Origin: SYIM01 sp041182885
GTDB lineage: Bacteria; Pseudomonadota; Gammaproteobacteria; Burkholderiales; Burkholderiaceae_E
NCBI GenBank assembly: GCA_049423065.1
Contig: JBMSQB010000001.1
Coordinates: forward strand, 62,001-126,000
Reading direction: 5' to 3'
Length of the DNA: 64,000 nt
Positions 52,616-61,642 of the stretch are shown piece after piece (positions within the stretch are counted from its first letter, which is position 1; each line of letters starts with the position of its first letter). The translations under genes and the position numbers were made by a program. The notes under the pieces are model-generated. The model was not told the origin of the DNA, made no database searches, and worked only from the letters and a program-made list of their open reading frames with translations.

Positions 52616-54301
52616 TCAGGATGCTGAAAATCCGGTGCCCGGCTGCGCGAGTCCGCCGGAGGTGGCAACCGGTGTGCCATCGGCGCGCCAGCAGGCGGCA
52701 CCAGTCATCATGCCATCGTCGTCAAAACTGATTGCATTCATGCCGCCTGCGACACGCGGAACGCTGCGCACCGCATGGCCACGCTCTGCCAGCGCCGCAC
52801 CCGTATGAGAGGCCAGCGGGGCTTCGATTTCCAGTTCGCCGCCTTCAGTGAAGATCCTTGGCGCCTCGAGCGCCTCCTGCAGGCTCATGCCGTGGTCCAC
52901 GAGGTTCACGATCGTCTGCATGGCGGACGGAAAAATTCGCAAGCCGCCAGGCAGTCCCAGCGCCACCCGCAGCCGCTGCTTCTGCAGCAGCATCATGGGC
53001 GCCATCGAGGTGAAGACGCGCTTGCCCGGCGCCACCGACAAGGCGCCGCCCGGATGCGGATCAAAGTTGTACATGTAGTTGTTGGCGAGAAGCCCGGTGC
53101 CGTCGATCATCATGGCTGCACCAAAAGCGCCGTTCAGGGTCTGGGTGCTGGCGATCACCATGCCCTCGGCATCGGCAATCGTGAGGTGGGTGGTATCGCA
53201 TGATTCCGATCCACGGCCGAGTCCGCTGGTCCACGTTTGCCTGCGCGAGCGATCGATCTGGCGGGCACGCGCTGCCGCATATGCCTTCGAGGTGAGCGCC
53301 GTCACCGGCACATCGACGAAATCCGGGTCGGCTGTTGCCACCGACCGGTCGGCAAAGGCGAGTGCCATGGCTTCTGCCAGCCAATGCGTGGCATTGGTTG
53401 ATCCGAATCCTGCCCCCTGCAGATCGAAGGATTCGAGCACGTTCAGCATCTGAACGATATGAACGCCGGAGGAGGCCGGCGGTGGCGGACCGACGATTTC
53501 ATAGCCCCGGTAGGTTCCGCGCACCGGTGTTCGGTCACGAACCGCATAGTGAGCGAGGTCGGCTTCCGACATGATTCCCCCCGCACTCGCGAGTGACCCG
53601 ACCAGCGCGCGGCCCAATGCACCCTGATAAAGCGCTGCAGCGCCCTCGCGCGCAATCATGGCAAGTGTTCCCGCGCACTCGGGTTGGCGCAGCACGGTGC
53701 CCGCCTCGATCGGGCGGCCGTTGGGCAAAAAGAGCGCGGCGAGCGCCGGCTGCCGGGCGAGCGCGGCAGCCTGCTCGGCCACGTTGGTCGCGAGATAGGG
53801 CGTGACCTGAAACCCGCGCTCGGCCAGGCGGATGGCGGGTTGCATGACATCGGCGAGCGACATCCGGCCAAAGCGCTCCAGGCATGCACACCAGCCCGCG
53901 AGCGCGCCCGGTACGGCCACTGCGAGTGCGCCAAGCTCGTTGGCGCGACCCACCGTGAGGCGCCGCTCCGCGATACGGGTGGACGCAACCGGCTCATACA
54001 GCGCAGGGTGTGCCGCCTGTGGGGCGCAGCCAAGTCCGTCAAGGATGATGTGCTCACCGCCTGGAAGTCGCAGATGCGCGAGGCCACCGCCCAGCACGCC
54101 CACCATCATGGGCTCGACCACGCCGAGCGCAAACAGCGCCGCGACCGCGGCATCGGCGGCATTGCCGCCCTCCAGCAGGATCTGCAGTGCCACGCCCGAG
54201 GCAAGCGGATGATTGGTGACCGCCACGCCCCGCGCGCCGCGCACCGGCTGCCGCTGGCAATCGACGCGAAAGCGACCGGCGGAGCGCGGGGATGCCTTCA
54301 T
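52616..54301 (-). CDS. Gamma-glutamyltransferase-type Ntn hydrolase
   Basis: 561 residues. EGGNAADAAVAALFALGVVEP near the N-terminus and VLGGGLAHLRLP are family hallmarks. The autocatalytic cleavage site is CDTTHLTIADAEG with Thr370 as the predicted N-terminal nucleophile of the small subunit. VDHGMSLQEALEAPRI is near the C-terminus. Unlike periplasmic GGTs it has no signal peptide at this start, suggesting a cytosolic or acylase-like member. In a cluster with acyl-CoA synthetases it might hydrolyse an amide-linked substrate; that is inference. Confidence 0.9.
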   Translation of the reverse strand: MKASPRSAGRFRVDCQRQPVRGARGVAVTNHPLASGVALQILLEGGNAADAAVAALFALGVVEPMMVGVLGGGLAHLRLPGGEHIILDGLGCAPQAAHPALYEPVASTRIAERRLTVGRANELGALAVAVPGALAGWCACLERFGRMSLADVMQPAIRLAERGFQVTPYLATNVAEQAAALARQPALAALFLPNGRPIEAGTVLRQPECAGTLAMIAREGAAALYQGALGRALVGSLASAGGIMSEADLAHYAVRDRTPVRGTYRGYEIVGPPPPASSGVHIVQMLNVLESFDLQGAGFGSTNATHWLAEAMALAFADRSVATADPDFVDVPVTALTSKAYAAARARQIDRSRRQTWTSGLGRGSESCDTTHLTIADAEGMVIASTQTLNGAFGAAMMIDGTGLLANNYMYNFDPHPGGALSVAPGKRVFTSMAPMMLLQKQRLRVALGLPGGLRIFPSAMQTIVNLVDHGMSLQEALEAPRIFTEGGELEIEAPLASHTGAALAERGHAVRSVPRVAGGMNAISFDDDGMMTGAACWRADGTPVATSGGLAQPGTGFSAS

Positions 54302-54316
54302 TGCGTCGGCGCCCGT

Positions 54317-55840
54317 TCAGGCACCCGCCCGGAGTTGCTCGCGGAGCGCGGTTTTCAGCACCTTGCCGTAGTTGTTCTTGGGCAGTGCGTCGAGGAAGAC
54401 GTAGCGTTTGGGGCGCTTGAAGCGCGCAATGTGCGAGAGGCAGAGCTCGTCCAATGCCTCGCCCGACAGCTCGGTGCCTGGTCGCCTCACCACGAATGCC
54501 ACCACCTCTTCGCCCCACTCGGCATGGAGGGCGCCCACGACCGAGCATTCGAGCACTGCCGGATGACGCAGCAGCACCTCCTCGATTTCCCTTGGATAGA
54601 TGTTGCTGCCGCCACTGATGATCAGATCTTTCGAACGGTCACGCAGGGTCAGATAGCCCTGCTCGTCAAACGAGCCCACGTCGCCCGTCCAGAGCCAGCC
54701 GCTGCGGAGCGCGTTCCGCGTGGCCTCGGGGTTGTTCCAGTAACCAGCCATCACGCAGTCGCTTCGCGTGACCACCTCACCGATTTCGCCTGTGGGCAGG
54801 TCGAGGCCATCATCGCCCACCACGCGGATCTCGACACCGGTCCGCGCGATGCCCACGGAGCCCAGTCGCGCGAGGTGGTGCGCGCCGCCATCACCCGCAT
54901 GATCACGTTTGGCAAGTCCGGTGAGGGTCATTGGACTTTCGCCCTGTCCGTAGAGTTGCCACAGGCGCGGCCCGAAGACCTCGAGCGCGCGCTGCAGGTC
55001 GCTCACATACATCGGTGCCCCGCCGTAGTAGAGGGTGCGAAGCCCCCGGTGGGCCGCGCGAACCGACGGTGACTGCAACAGCCGGATCACCATGGTGGGC
55101 GCTGCGAACATGGTGACCCGAGGATAGTGTTCGAAGGCGTCGAACACCAGATCGGGCTCGAATCCGGGAAGCACCACCTGATGCCCGCCCGCGAAGAGAT
55201 GGGGCAGGCCGTAGAGGCCGGACGCATGGGAGAGCGGTGCCGCATGGAGCTTGGTGTCACCCGGTTCCACGTGCTCGATATCGGCGAAATAAATCCACGA
55301 CATGGCAAGCAGGTTGCGGTGCGAGAGCATGGCGCCTTTGGGGCGACCCGTGGTGCCGCTGGTGTAGAACAACCACGCAATGTCGGTCGGTGCGCGCTCG
55401 ACACAACGCGCTGGCGGCTCGTTGAGAAGGCTCAGGTAGGCGGCGCTACCGACCACGGTGATGCTGGGGGGAGCGGTCTGTTGCCCGAGTTCGGGCGCCA
55501 GATCGGCCACCAGTCGATCGGTGGTAAAGACGGCCCGTACGCCCGCGTCACCCACGATATGGCTTACCTCTCGCGGATGCAGCTTTGAATTGACGGGTAC
55601 TGCGCACAACCCAGCCGCCCAGCACGCAAAGAGCAATTCGAAGAATTCGGGTTGATTCTCCATGCAGATCAATACCCGGTCGTGGTCGTCAAGCCCCAGC
55701 TTGCTGCGCAGCGCGCCGGCAAGTCTCAGCACGCGCCCGGCCAGTTCGGCGAAGCTGAGCGTGCGACCGTTGCCGGTGACGGCGGGCGTGGCGGGGTGGC
55801 TGCGGGCGCGGTTGAGAAGATAGAGAGCGAGGTTGGACAT
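54317..55840 (-). CDS. AMP-dependent acyl-CoA synthetase (fatty-acid CoA ligase family)
   Basis: 507 residues. P-loop/A3 motif AWLFYTSGTTGRPKGAML, A5 LWQLYGQGESPMTLTG, A7/A8 GWLWTGDVGSFDEQGYLTLRDRSKD and the A10 lysine in ALPKNNYGKVLKTALR. These enzymes activate carboxylates as acyl-CoA via acyl-AMP. Residue motifs do not reveal chain length. Fifteen bases from the GGT-like gene, the same strand; a second synthetase lies on the plus strand at 57035. Confidence 0.93.
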   Translation of the reverse strand: MSNLALYLLNRARSHPATPAVTGNGRTLSFAELAGRVLRLAGALRSKLGLDDHDRVLICMENQPEFFELLFACWAAGLCAVPVNSKLHPREVSHIVGDAGVRAVFTTDRLVADLAPELGQQTAPPSITVVGSAAYLSLLNEPPARCVERAPTDIAWLFYTSGTTGRPKGAMLSHRNLLAMSWIYFADIEHVEPGDTKLHAAPLSHASGLYGLPHLFAGGHQVVLPGFEPDLVFDAFEHYPRVTMFAAPTMVIRLLQSPSVRAAHRGLRTLYYGGAPMYVSDLQRALEVFGPRLWQLYGQGESPMTLTGLAKRDHAGDGGAHHLARLGSVGIARTGVEIRVVGDDGLDLPTGEIGEVVTRSDCVMAGYWNNPEATRNALRSGWLWTGDVGSFDEQGYLTLRDRSKDLIISGGSNIYPREIEEVLLRHPAVLECSVVGALHAEWGEEVVAFVVRRPGTELSGEALDELCLSHIARFKRPKRYVFLDALPKNNYGKVLKTALREQLRAGA

Positions 55841-55884
55841 GATGGCGGCGACGGTGACGTAGGGGGCAGGTGACGGGTTCAGGT

Positions 55885-56826
55885 TCAGGCGGTATCGCGC
55901 CGCAGCCCGGCCGCGATGGCGCGAGACTGTTCGTGTGCTGCGCGCCGTTCAGCGATATCGGCTGCTGATAATTGATCCGGGTTCATGTAGCGCAGCCGCC
56001 AGTCAGGCGCACCGGACCAGCGCAAGGGGTTCTGGACGGTGGTGCGCGCAGAGGGTGCCGATTCCAGCACACGCAAAGCCAGTTCGAGTGTGGCGTCCTG
56101 CGAAGGCAGGTCGAATGGCCGCCCGCAGGCGGCACCCAGCGGGAAATCGCTGAACAGGAACCTCGGGACGCCGACATGCTCGACGATATCGCGTGCGCAG
56201 CCCATCACCACCGTCGGAATACCGTTCGCCTCCAGAAGGCGGGCGGTGAGCGATTGCGTCTGGTGACAGATGGGGCAGTTGGCGACCAGCACGGCGGCCT
56301 GGGCGCCCTCGGCGCGCAGTCGCCTCAGGACCTCTGGGGCATCGGTTTCGATGGTGTGTCGCTGACTGCGGTTGGTTGGCACGCCAATAAAATTTGCGGC
56401 AAGACTGCCGATGCGATGCCGGTCGCGGGCCCGCCGCAGGGCGGGTAGCGGAAACCAGAGGTTCGGGTCATCGACGAGATGGTCGCGATCGACTGCCACA
56501 TGCGAAACGCGCAGGTCGTGATCGGCGTCGGTTGAGCCCGCGTAGACCTCAAAGAATTTGGCCGCTGCGTTGTAGGGCGCCCGCACGCTCTGGTCGCCGC
56601 ATTCGGCGCGGTAGGGTGCAGCGGTGGTGATGAGTGCGAGCCTGAGCGTGGAGAGCGGCGCTGCCAGGGGCGTGAACGGCACGTCGAGGTAATGTGCATA
56701 CCGGTAAGGAGCGCCGTAGCCCAGCGTCTGATACCAGCGATGGGTGCGTTCGATATAACGGACTGGCTGATCCCAGTCGGGTGCAAAGTCGGGTGCAAAG
56801 TCGGGACTTGCAGCGTCGGTCGTCAT
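55885..56826 (-). CDS. GrdB-related (glycine/sarcosine/betaine reductase B-like) protein, Cys form
   Basis: 313 residues from ATG at 56826; the open frame upstream to 57144 covers the divergent promoter and is not credible. Similarity to the GrdB/selenoprotein B family is seen in VLVANCPICHQTQSLTARLL and ANGIPTVVMGCARDIVEHVG, then VPRFLFSDFPLGAACGRP, which parallels the nickname-holding region of GrdB where Sec normally sits. The codons here are TGC and TGT, so the motif is CPIC and no selenocysteine is used. Family knowledge: proteobacterial Cys homologues are widespread but their function is not established. It is divergent from an acyl-CoA synthetase with 208 bases between starts. Confidence 0.65.
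   Translation of the reverse strand: MTTDAASPDFAPDFAPDWDQPVRYIERTHRWYQTLGYGAPYRYAHYLDVPFTPLAAPLSTLRLALITTAAPYRAECGDQSVRAPYNAAAKFFEVYAGSTDADHDLRVSHVAVDRDHLVDDPNLWFPLPALRRARDRHRIGSLAANFIGVPTNRSQRHTIETDAPEVLRRLRAEGAQAAVLVANCPICHQTQSLTARLLEANGIPTVVMGCARDIVEHVGVPRFLFSDFPLGAACGRPFDLPSQDATLELALRVLESAPSARTTVQNPLRWSGAPDWRLRYMNPDQLSAADIAERRAAHEQSRAIAAGLRRDTA
56785..56810 (-). repeat. Duplicated 12-base unit in the GrdB-like gene
   Basis: GGTGCAAAGTCG is present twice in tandem near 56778-56803, encoding DFAPDFAP at residues about 8-15 of the protein. A recent in-frame duplication by slippage is the simple explanation. Confidence 0.7.
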
Positions 56827-57034
56827 GGTGGCAACAGGGAGCGTTACTGGCCCACGCCGGCAGAACGCACCGGCAGGGGACGATCGTGTCGGGAACTGCG
56901 GTCTGCCCGTCAGGCAGGCTGTCCGTACACCGCCTCGATCTTCGCACGCTCCGCGCATCGGTGCAGCCCCGGTGTCGGATCGTGCAGAATCACCGTGGCG
57001 AGTGATGAGACACCGCCCACCAGGAGGTCCTGCC

Positions 57035-58753
57035 ATGCATCCGCTGTTTGATGTTCCCGCTGCGCACCGTGCAGCCTGGCCCGCGCGCGTGCCCTGGCAA
57101 CTGCCGCGCTGCGAAACCACGCTCTGGGACAATCTCGACATCACCGCGCGTCGCTATCCCGAGAAAGCTGCGCTGGTCTTTTTCGGGCGATGCTTCTCTT
57201 ATGCGGAACTCCACCGGGAGGTGGAGAAACTCGCCGGGTGGCTGATGCATGAGGCCGGGGTACAGCATGGTGATCGGGTGCTGGTGGCACTGCAGAATTC
57301 GCCGCAGCTGGTGATCGCCTACCTGGGTATTCTGCGGGCCGGTGCGGTCATCGTTCCGTCGAACCCCATGTCCAGGGCGGGCGAGTTCGCGCACAGCATC
57401 GGCGACTCAGGCGCCCGGGTTGCGATCGTGGCGGCGGATCTGCTCGCCCACGTCGCGGCAAGCGCCGATCACCTGTCGCCTGCTGCGCAGCTCGCGCAGA
57501 TTGTCGTGACCCGCTACTGCGACGCCATGCCCGATGTGATCCCCGATGAGGAACAGGCGCCGGCCGCCTGGCAGTCGTGGCTTGACGCCGACCCGGTGCT
57601 GCCGGCGCACGCGGTGCGCTGGACCACGGTGATGGAACGGGCCTTGACCCCAGCCGCCTATCGCGGCCATGCCGATGACCTGGCTGCCATCTGCTACACC
57701 TCGGGCACCACCGGCAAGCCCAAGGGCTGCATGCATACGCATCGCAGCCTGGGGCACAACGTGCGTGCCGGACCGCTCTGGAATGGCACCAGTGCAAGCG
57801 ATGTGATGCTGGGTGTGGTGCCCGCCTTTCACATCACTGGCATGCAGTTCTGTGTCCACCAGACGCTTTACCTCGGGTCCACTGTGGTGCTGATGCCGCG
57901 CTGGGATCGCGATCTTGCCGGGCGCCTGATCGCCCGCCATCAGGTGACGGGTTGGACCAACATTCCGACGATGGTGATCGATCTGTTGGCGAGTCCCCAT
58001 CTCGATACCCTGGACCTCTCCAGCCTGCGCTACATCGGTGGCGGGGGCGCCGCCATGCCGGAGGCGGTGGCAGCGAGGCTGCGGGAGCGCTACGGACTCG
58101 ATTACGTGGAAGGGTATGGGTTGACCGAGACCGCCGCGCCTTCACACAGCAATCCGCCGCAGGCAGCGCGTCGCCAGTGCCTGGGCATCCCGTATGTCGG
58201 CGTTGATTCCCGCGTGGTCGACCCCGACAGCCTGCGCGCATTGCCACCTGGCGAGACGGGCGAAATCGTGATTCACGGGCCGCAGCTCTTTGTGGGTTAC
58301 TGGCAGCGACCGGAGGAGACCGAGCAGGCGTTTATTGAGCTCGAGGGCAAGCGATTCTTTCGAACCGGCGACCTCGGCCGGGTGGATGCGGAGGGCTATT
58401 TCTACATCGCCGACCGTCTCAAGCGCATGATCAACGCGAGCGGTTTCAAGGTGTGGCCTGCGGAGGTCGAGAATCAGCTCTTTGCCCATCCGGCAATCCA
58501 GGAGGCCTGCGTCATTGGCACTCGCGACGCGTATCGCGGTGAGACGGTCAAGGCGGTTGTGGTGCTGCGGGCGGACTACCGTGGGCGGGTCAGTGCAGAG
58601 GAGATCGAGCACTGGTCGCGCGAACGAATGGCCGCGTTCAAGGTACCCCGCGTGGTCGAATTTGCCGATGCCCTCCCGAAATCGGGTTCGGGCAAAGTGA
58701 TGTGGCGACTGTTGCAGGAGGAGGAAAACGCCCGCGCCACCGGGTCTAGCTGA
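57035..58753 (+). CDS. AMP-dependent acyl-CoA synthetase (long-chain-like)
   Basis: 572 residues from ATG at 57035, preceded by a perfect AGGAGGT (57022-57028). Adenylation motifs: AAICYTSGTTGKPKGCMHTH, EGYGLTETAAPSHSNPP, FFRTGDLGRVDAEGYFYIADRLKRMI and the final lysine in LPKSGSGKVMWRLL. It is the only plus-strand gene in the right-hand cluster. The ORF can be read from 56825, but that lies in the intergenic region. The last 8 bases overlap the convergent hydratase-like gene. Confidence 0.94.
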   Translation: MHPLFDVPAAHRAAWPARVPWQLPRCETTLWDNLDITARRYPEKAALVFFGRCFSYAELHREVEKLAGWLMHEAGVQHGDRVLVALQNSPQLVIAYLGILRAGAVIVPSNPMSRAGEFAHSIGDSGARVAIVAADLLAHVAASADHLSPAAQLAQIVVTRYCDAMPDVIPDEEQAPAAWQSWLDADPVLPAHAVRWTTVMERALTPAAYRGHADDLAAICYTSGTTGKPKGCMHTHRSLGHNVRAGPLWNGTSASDVMLGVVPAFHITGMQFCVHQTLYLGSTVVLMPRWDRDLAGRLIARHQVTGWTNIPTMVIDLLASPHLDTLDLSSLRYIGGGGAAMPEAVAARLRERYGLDYVEGYGLTETAAPSHSNPPQAARRQCLGIPYVGVDSRVVDPDSLRALPPGETGEIVIHGPQLFVGYWQRPEETEQAFIELEGKRFFRTGDLGRVDAEGYFYIADRLKRMINASGFKVWPAEVENQLFAHPAIQEACVIGTRDAYRGETVKAVVVLRADYRGRVSAEEIEHWSRERMAAFKVPRVVEFADALPKSGSGKVMWRLLQEEENARATGSS

Positions 58754-59537
58754 CGAAGCGCGCGGCGATCCGGCCGATGGGCCCGTAGTCGGCTTCTATC
58801 GTGACACCGGGGGTAACGGATACCGGGATGGCGCAGGTGCCGGTGGTGATCACCTGGCCTGCCTCGAGCGCCATGCCATGTGCGCAGAGTTCGTTTGCGA
58901 TCCAGGTGAGCGCGATGCGCGGATCGCCCAGCACGTTGCGACCAATACCGGTCAGCGGCTCGCGATCACTCAAGGTGATTGCAACGGTATGCGCGGCAAG
59001 ATCGAGCGAACGCCAATGCTCGGGGCTGGCAGCGCCGAGGATGAAGCGGTCCGCGCAGGCGTTTTCGGCGATGAGTTGCGCGGCGCCGGCCCGGATGAAA
59101 TCGTCATAGCGTGAATCGGGTACTTCGATTGCCGGATGGAGCGATCCGACCGCTGCCATCACCTCCTGGACGGTATAAGGCCGATCGCGAGCCGTAAGCG
59201 GGCGGGCCATGCGAAACGCGAATTCAAGCTCGGCCACCTTCATCAGGCTGGATGAGATCGGCACCGGCACGCCTTCGGGAACGACCTGCGTGTCGTGCAA
59301 CATGCCCGCGAGTGGACCCTCCACGCCGATATGCGCTTGCCCGGCACTGCTGGTGGCGGCGATCTTCCAACCGAAGAGGCGTCGCCCGGAAATCTCGAGC
59401 ATTGCGCGCTGGATCGCATAGCCCTCGGCGCGCGAGCCCGGGCGGCAGCGCTCGGGCAATTGCGGGAGCGTGCTGCGGGATTGCCAGGCATTGAACAACA
59501 AGGCTGCGGCTTCTCGGGTTGTGCGGTCATTGAGCAT
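58746..59537 (-). CDS. 2-keto-4-pentenoate hydratase-type enzyme (MhpD/FAH superfamily)
   Basis: 263 residues from ATG at 59537, with AGGA 8 bases upstream; ATGs at 59546 and 59558 are alternatives. Features: EGYAIQRAMLEISGRRLFGWKI, VEGPLAGMLHDTQV, VAELEFAFRMARPL, HPAIEVPDSRY, and GDPRIALTWIANELCAHGMAL near the C-terminus. MhpD-like enzymes hydrate 2-oxo-4-pentenoates in meta-cleavage pathways or decarboxylate 4-oxalocrotonate. This points to ring or dicarboxylate breakdown. It overlaps the MFS gene by 11 bases. Confidence 0.9.
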   Translation of the reverse strand: MLNDRTTREAAALLFNAWQSRSTLPQLPERCRPGSRAEGYAIQRAMLEISGRRLFGWKIAATSSAGQAHIGVEGPLAGMLHDTQVVPEGVPVPISSSLMKVAELEFAFRMARPLTARDRPYTVQEVMAAVGSLHPAIEVPDSRYDDFIRAGAAQLIAENACADRFILGAASPEHWRSLDLAAHTVAITLSDREPLTGIGRNVLGDPRIALTWIANELCAHGMALEAGQVITTGTCAIPVSVTPGVTIEADYGPIGRIAARFVS

Positions 59538-60786
59538 GGCGAACATCCTGGTCGGCATTGACATCATGTTGGGTGAGGGCGAGCACCGCCCCGGCGAGGA
59601 GCGTCGCCACCGATAGCGCAAGTCCCGGCGTGAGCGACCCCCAGTGATCGGCCAGCCAGCCTGTGAGGACCGGCCCCGCCACCTGGCCTGCGGCAAACAC
59701 AATGGTGAAGCCCGCCATGGCATGGCCCCAGTCGCGCATGGGGATGCCCTTCTTCACCAGGCTCTGAATGGCCGAAGGAATGGAAAACATGGCTGCGCCA
59801 AACAATGCCGCCGACAGCATCATGATGGGTGCTGCCGCGTGCAGCAGAGGCAGCAAGGCGCCGCAGGCAAGCGTGGCCATGGCGGCTGCCAGCGGCCGTC
59901 CGCCCGACCAGCGCTCAACCGGGCCCCGCCAGATGGCCGGCGCGAGCAGCGTGGTGGCGCCCAGCATCATCCAGGCGGTGATCACGGTGACGGTTTGTGC
60001 GCCGTGCTCGCGCATCCAGGCAATCACGAAGGTCATGTAGCCGATGTAGCCCAGACCAAAGCAGAGATAGGTGATGAGAGCCCTGCGAAGCGGCGCGATC
60101 GATGAGTGCGGCGTGGCGGGTGTGAAGGCCTCACCGTTCGGTGGCGTGGCCCGTGATGCGGCTGCGCCCGCGTTCGATCCCGGCTCGATGATTTGAAGCG
60201 CCGCCCATACCGAGGCCACGGTCATGGCGAATGCGGTGACGCCCATTGCCTGCCAGGCGAGCGGCCAGGCGGTCGCACCGTGGGCATCGAGCAGAAGGGG
60301 AATGGCCGCGCCACACAGCATCAGCCCGATGCCGCCGCCCGCAAAGTAGATGGCGATTGTGGTGGTGGCGAGAGCGGGCCGCGACGGCATCACGTTGCCC
60401 GACAGCGTTCCGCCGCAAATGAAAACAGCAGCTCCGCCCACGCCACCCAGGAGCCGCATCAGGCTCAGGATCGCCGGTTCGCGCGACAATCCGGTGGCGA
60501 ATACGGCAAGAGAGGTCAGCACCATGCCAGCGATGAAGAGCGTACGGTTGCCCGCGCGCGCCACCCAGACACGTGTCAGAACCGCGCCGATCAGGTAGCC
60601 GGCCGCATTGGCGGTGTTGAGCCATCCCGCCTCGGCATAGTTGAGGAGGAGATCGTCGCGCATGGCAGGAAGCACCAGCGCATAGGCGAAGCGCGCAAAC
60701 GAGTTCGAGACGGCCGGTCCGAACGAGAGCAGGAACGCCAGCACCCAGCCCGCGATCAGAGACGGGTCGCGGGCTGGGGCGCTCAT
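59527..60786 (-). CDS. MFS transporter, YbfB/YjiJ family
   Basis: 419 residues with about twelve hydrophobic helices. N-terminal SFARFAYALVLPAMRDDL and ALGYIGYMTFVIAWM match the YbfB/YjiJ (MFS_4) subgroup. LGGVGGAAVFICGGTLSGNV is the characteristic Gly-rich helix. Likely imports or exports a compound handled by the surrounding enzymes. 6 bases from the FAD subunit gene. Confidence 0.9.
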   Translation of the reverse strand: MSAPARDPSLIAGWVLAFLLSFGPAVSNSFARFAYALVLPAMRDDLLLNYAEAGWLNTANAAGYLIGAVLTRVWVARAGNRTLFIAGMVLTSLAVFATGLSREPAILSLMRLLGGVGGAAVFICGGTLSGNVMPSRPALATTTIAIYFAGGGIGLMLCGAAIPLLLDAHGATAWPLAWQAMGVTAFAMTVASVWAALQIIEPGSNAGAAASRATPPNGEAFTPATPHSSIAPLRRALITYLCFGLGYIGYMTFVIAWMREHGAQTVTVITAWMMLGATTLLAPAIWRGPVERWSGGRPLAAAMATLACGALLPLLHAAAPIMMLSAALFGAAMFSIPSAIQSLVKKGIPMRDWGHAMAGFTIVFAAGQVAGPVLTGWLADHWGSLTPGLALSVATLLAGAVLALTQHDVNADQDVRHAQ

Positions 60787-60792
60787 GCTGCC

Positions 60793-61587
60793 TCAGCGGG
60801 CGGCGACAACAGCCCGCGCAGCGAGTACCGGGATCAGGTGGGCGCGATACTCGGCCGAGGCGTGCAGGTCGGCATTGAGATCGGACGCGTTCACCTTGAC
60901 GCCGCGCGCGGCCGCTGCGGTCCAACTGGCCGAGAGCGCCTGTTCCAGCGCCGGGACCCGGAAGGCACACGCTGCCGAACCGGTGACGGCCACTCGCACG
61001 CCATCGGTGAATCGGGCGACGAACACGCCGACCAGTGCATAGTGCGAGGCCGGTTGCCGGAACTTGATGTAGGCCGCCGCGAGTGGCTGCGCGAAGCGGA
61101 CCGACTCGATGATTTCTTCGGTCTCGAGCGCAGTCTGGTAGATGCCGGTGAAGAATTCATCGGCCGAGATGCTGCGGCGATCGGTACGGATCGAGGCCTT
61201 GAGCGCAAGCACTGCTGCCGGGTAGCAGGCTGCGGGGTCGTTGTTGGCGAGGCTGCCGCCCAGAGTGCCGCGCGCGCGGACCTGCTGATCGCCGATGCCG
61301 TCGGCCAGATCGGCAAGCGACGGAATGTTGGCGCGCACCAGTTCCGAGCGAGCCACCTCGGCGTGGGTGGTCATGGCGCCGATGGTGATGGCATCGGGCT
61401 GCCGGGTGATGCCGCGCAGGGTCGCAACGCCCGACAGATCGATGAGGTCGGTAGGCGCAGCCAGCCCAAGCTTGATGGCCGGAAGCAGCGATTGCCCGCC
61501 GGCGATCAGGCGTCCGTCGGCGGCCCGGCTCAGGGTCGCGATGGCATCGGCAGTGGAGGCAGGGCGGTGGAAATCGAAAGCATTCAT
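60793..61587 (-). CDS. FAD-binding subunit of a molybdopterin hydroxylase (CoxM-like)
   Basis: 264 residues from ATG at 61587 (MNAFDFHRPASTAD). FAD-binding motifs LIAGGQSLLPAIKLGLA and TLGGSLANNDPAACYPA are intact, as in CoxM/NdhF/xanthine dehydrogenase medium subunits. The shorter downstream domain ends RAHLIPVLAARAVVA. It transfers electrons between the 2Fe-2S small subunit and FAD. The coxL-like gene lies 55 bases upstream on the same strand. Confidence 0.93.
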   Translation of the reverse strand: MNAFDFHRPASTADAIATLSRAADGRLIAGGQSLLPAIKLGLAAPTDLIDLSGVATLRGITRQPDAITIGAMTTHAEVARSELVRANIPSLADLADGIGDQQVRARGTLGGSLANNDPAACYPAAVLALKASIRTDRRSISADEFFTGIYQTALETEEIIESVRFAQPLAAAYIKFRQPASHYALVGVFVARFTDGVRVAVTGSAACAFRVPALEQALSASWTAAAARGVKVNASDLNADLHASAEYRAHLIPVLAARAVVAAR

Positions 61588-61642
61588 TTCGGTGTTCCGT
61601 CTGGAAGTCGCAGGCGAAGGTCGGACGCGGCGTTGGGGGCGT

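Noticed and set aside
53684..55072. 462-codon plus-strand frame opposite the GGT-like and acyl-CoA synthetase genes
   Set aside because: It spans two real minus-strand genes with strong family motifs, so it cannot be coding on the same stretch.
56270..56290. Possible selenocysteine codon in the GrdB-like gene
   Set aside because: The codons at the motif are TGC and TGT, not TGA, so no SECIS-dependent decoding is involved.
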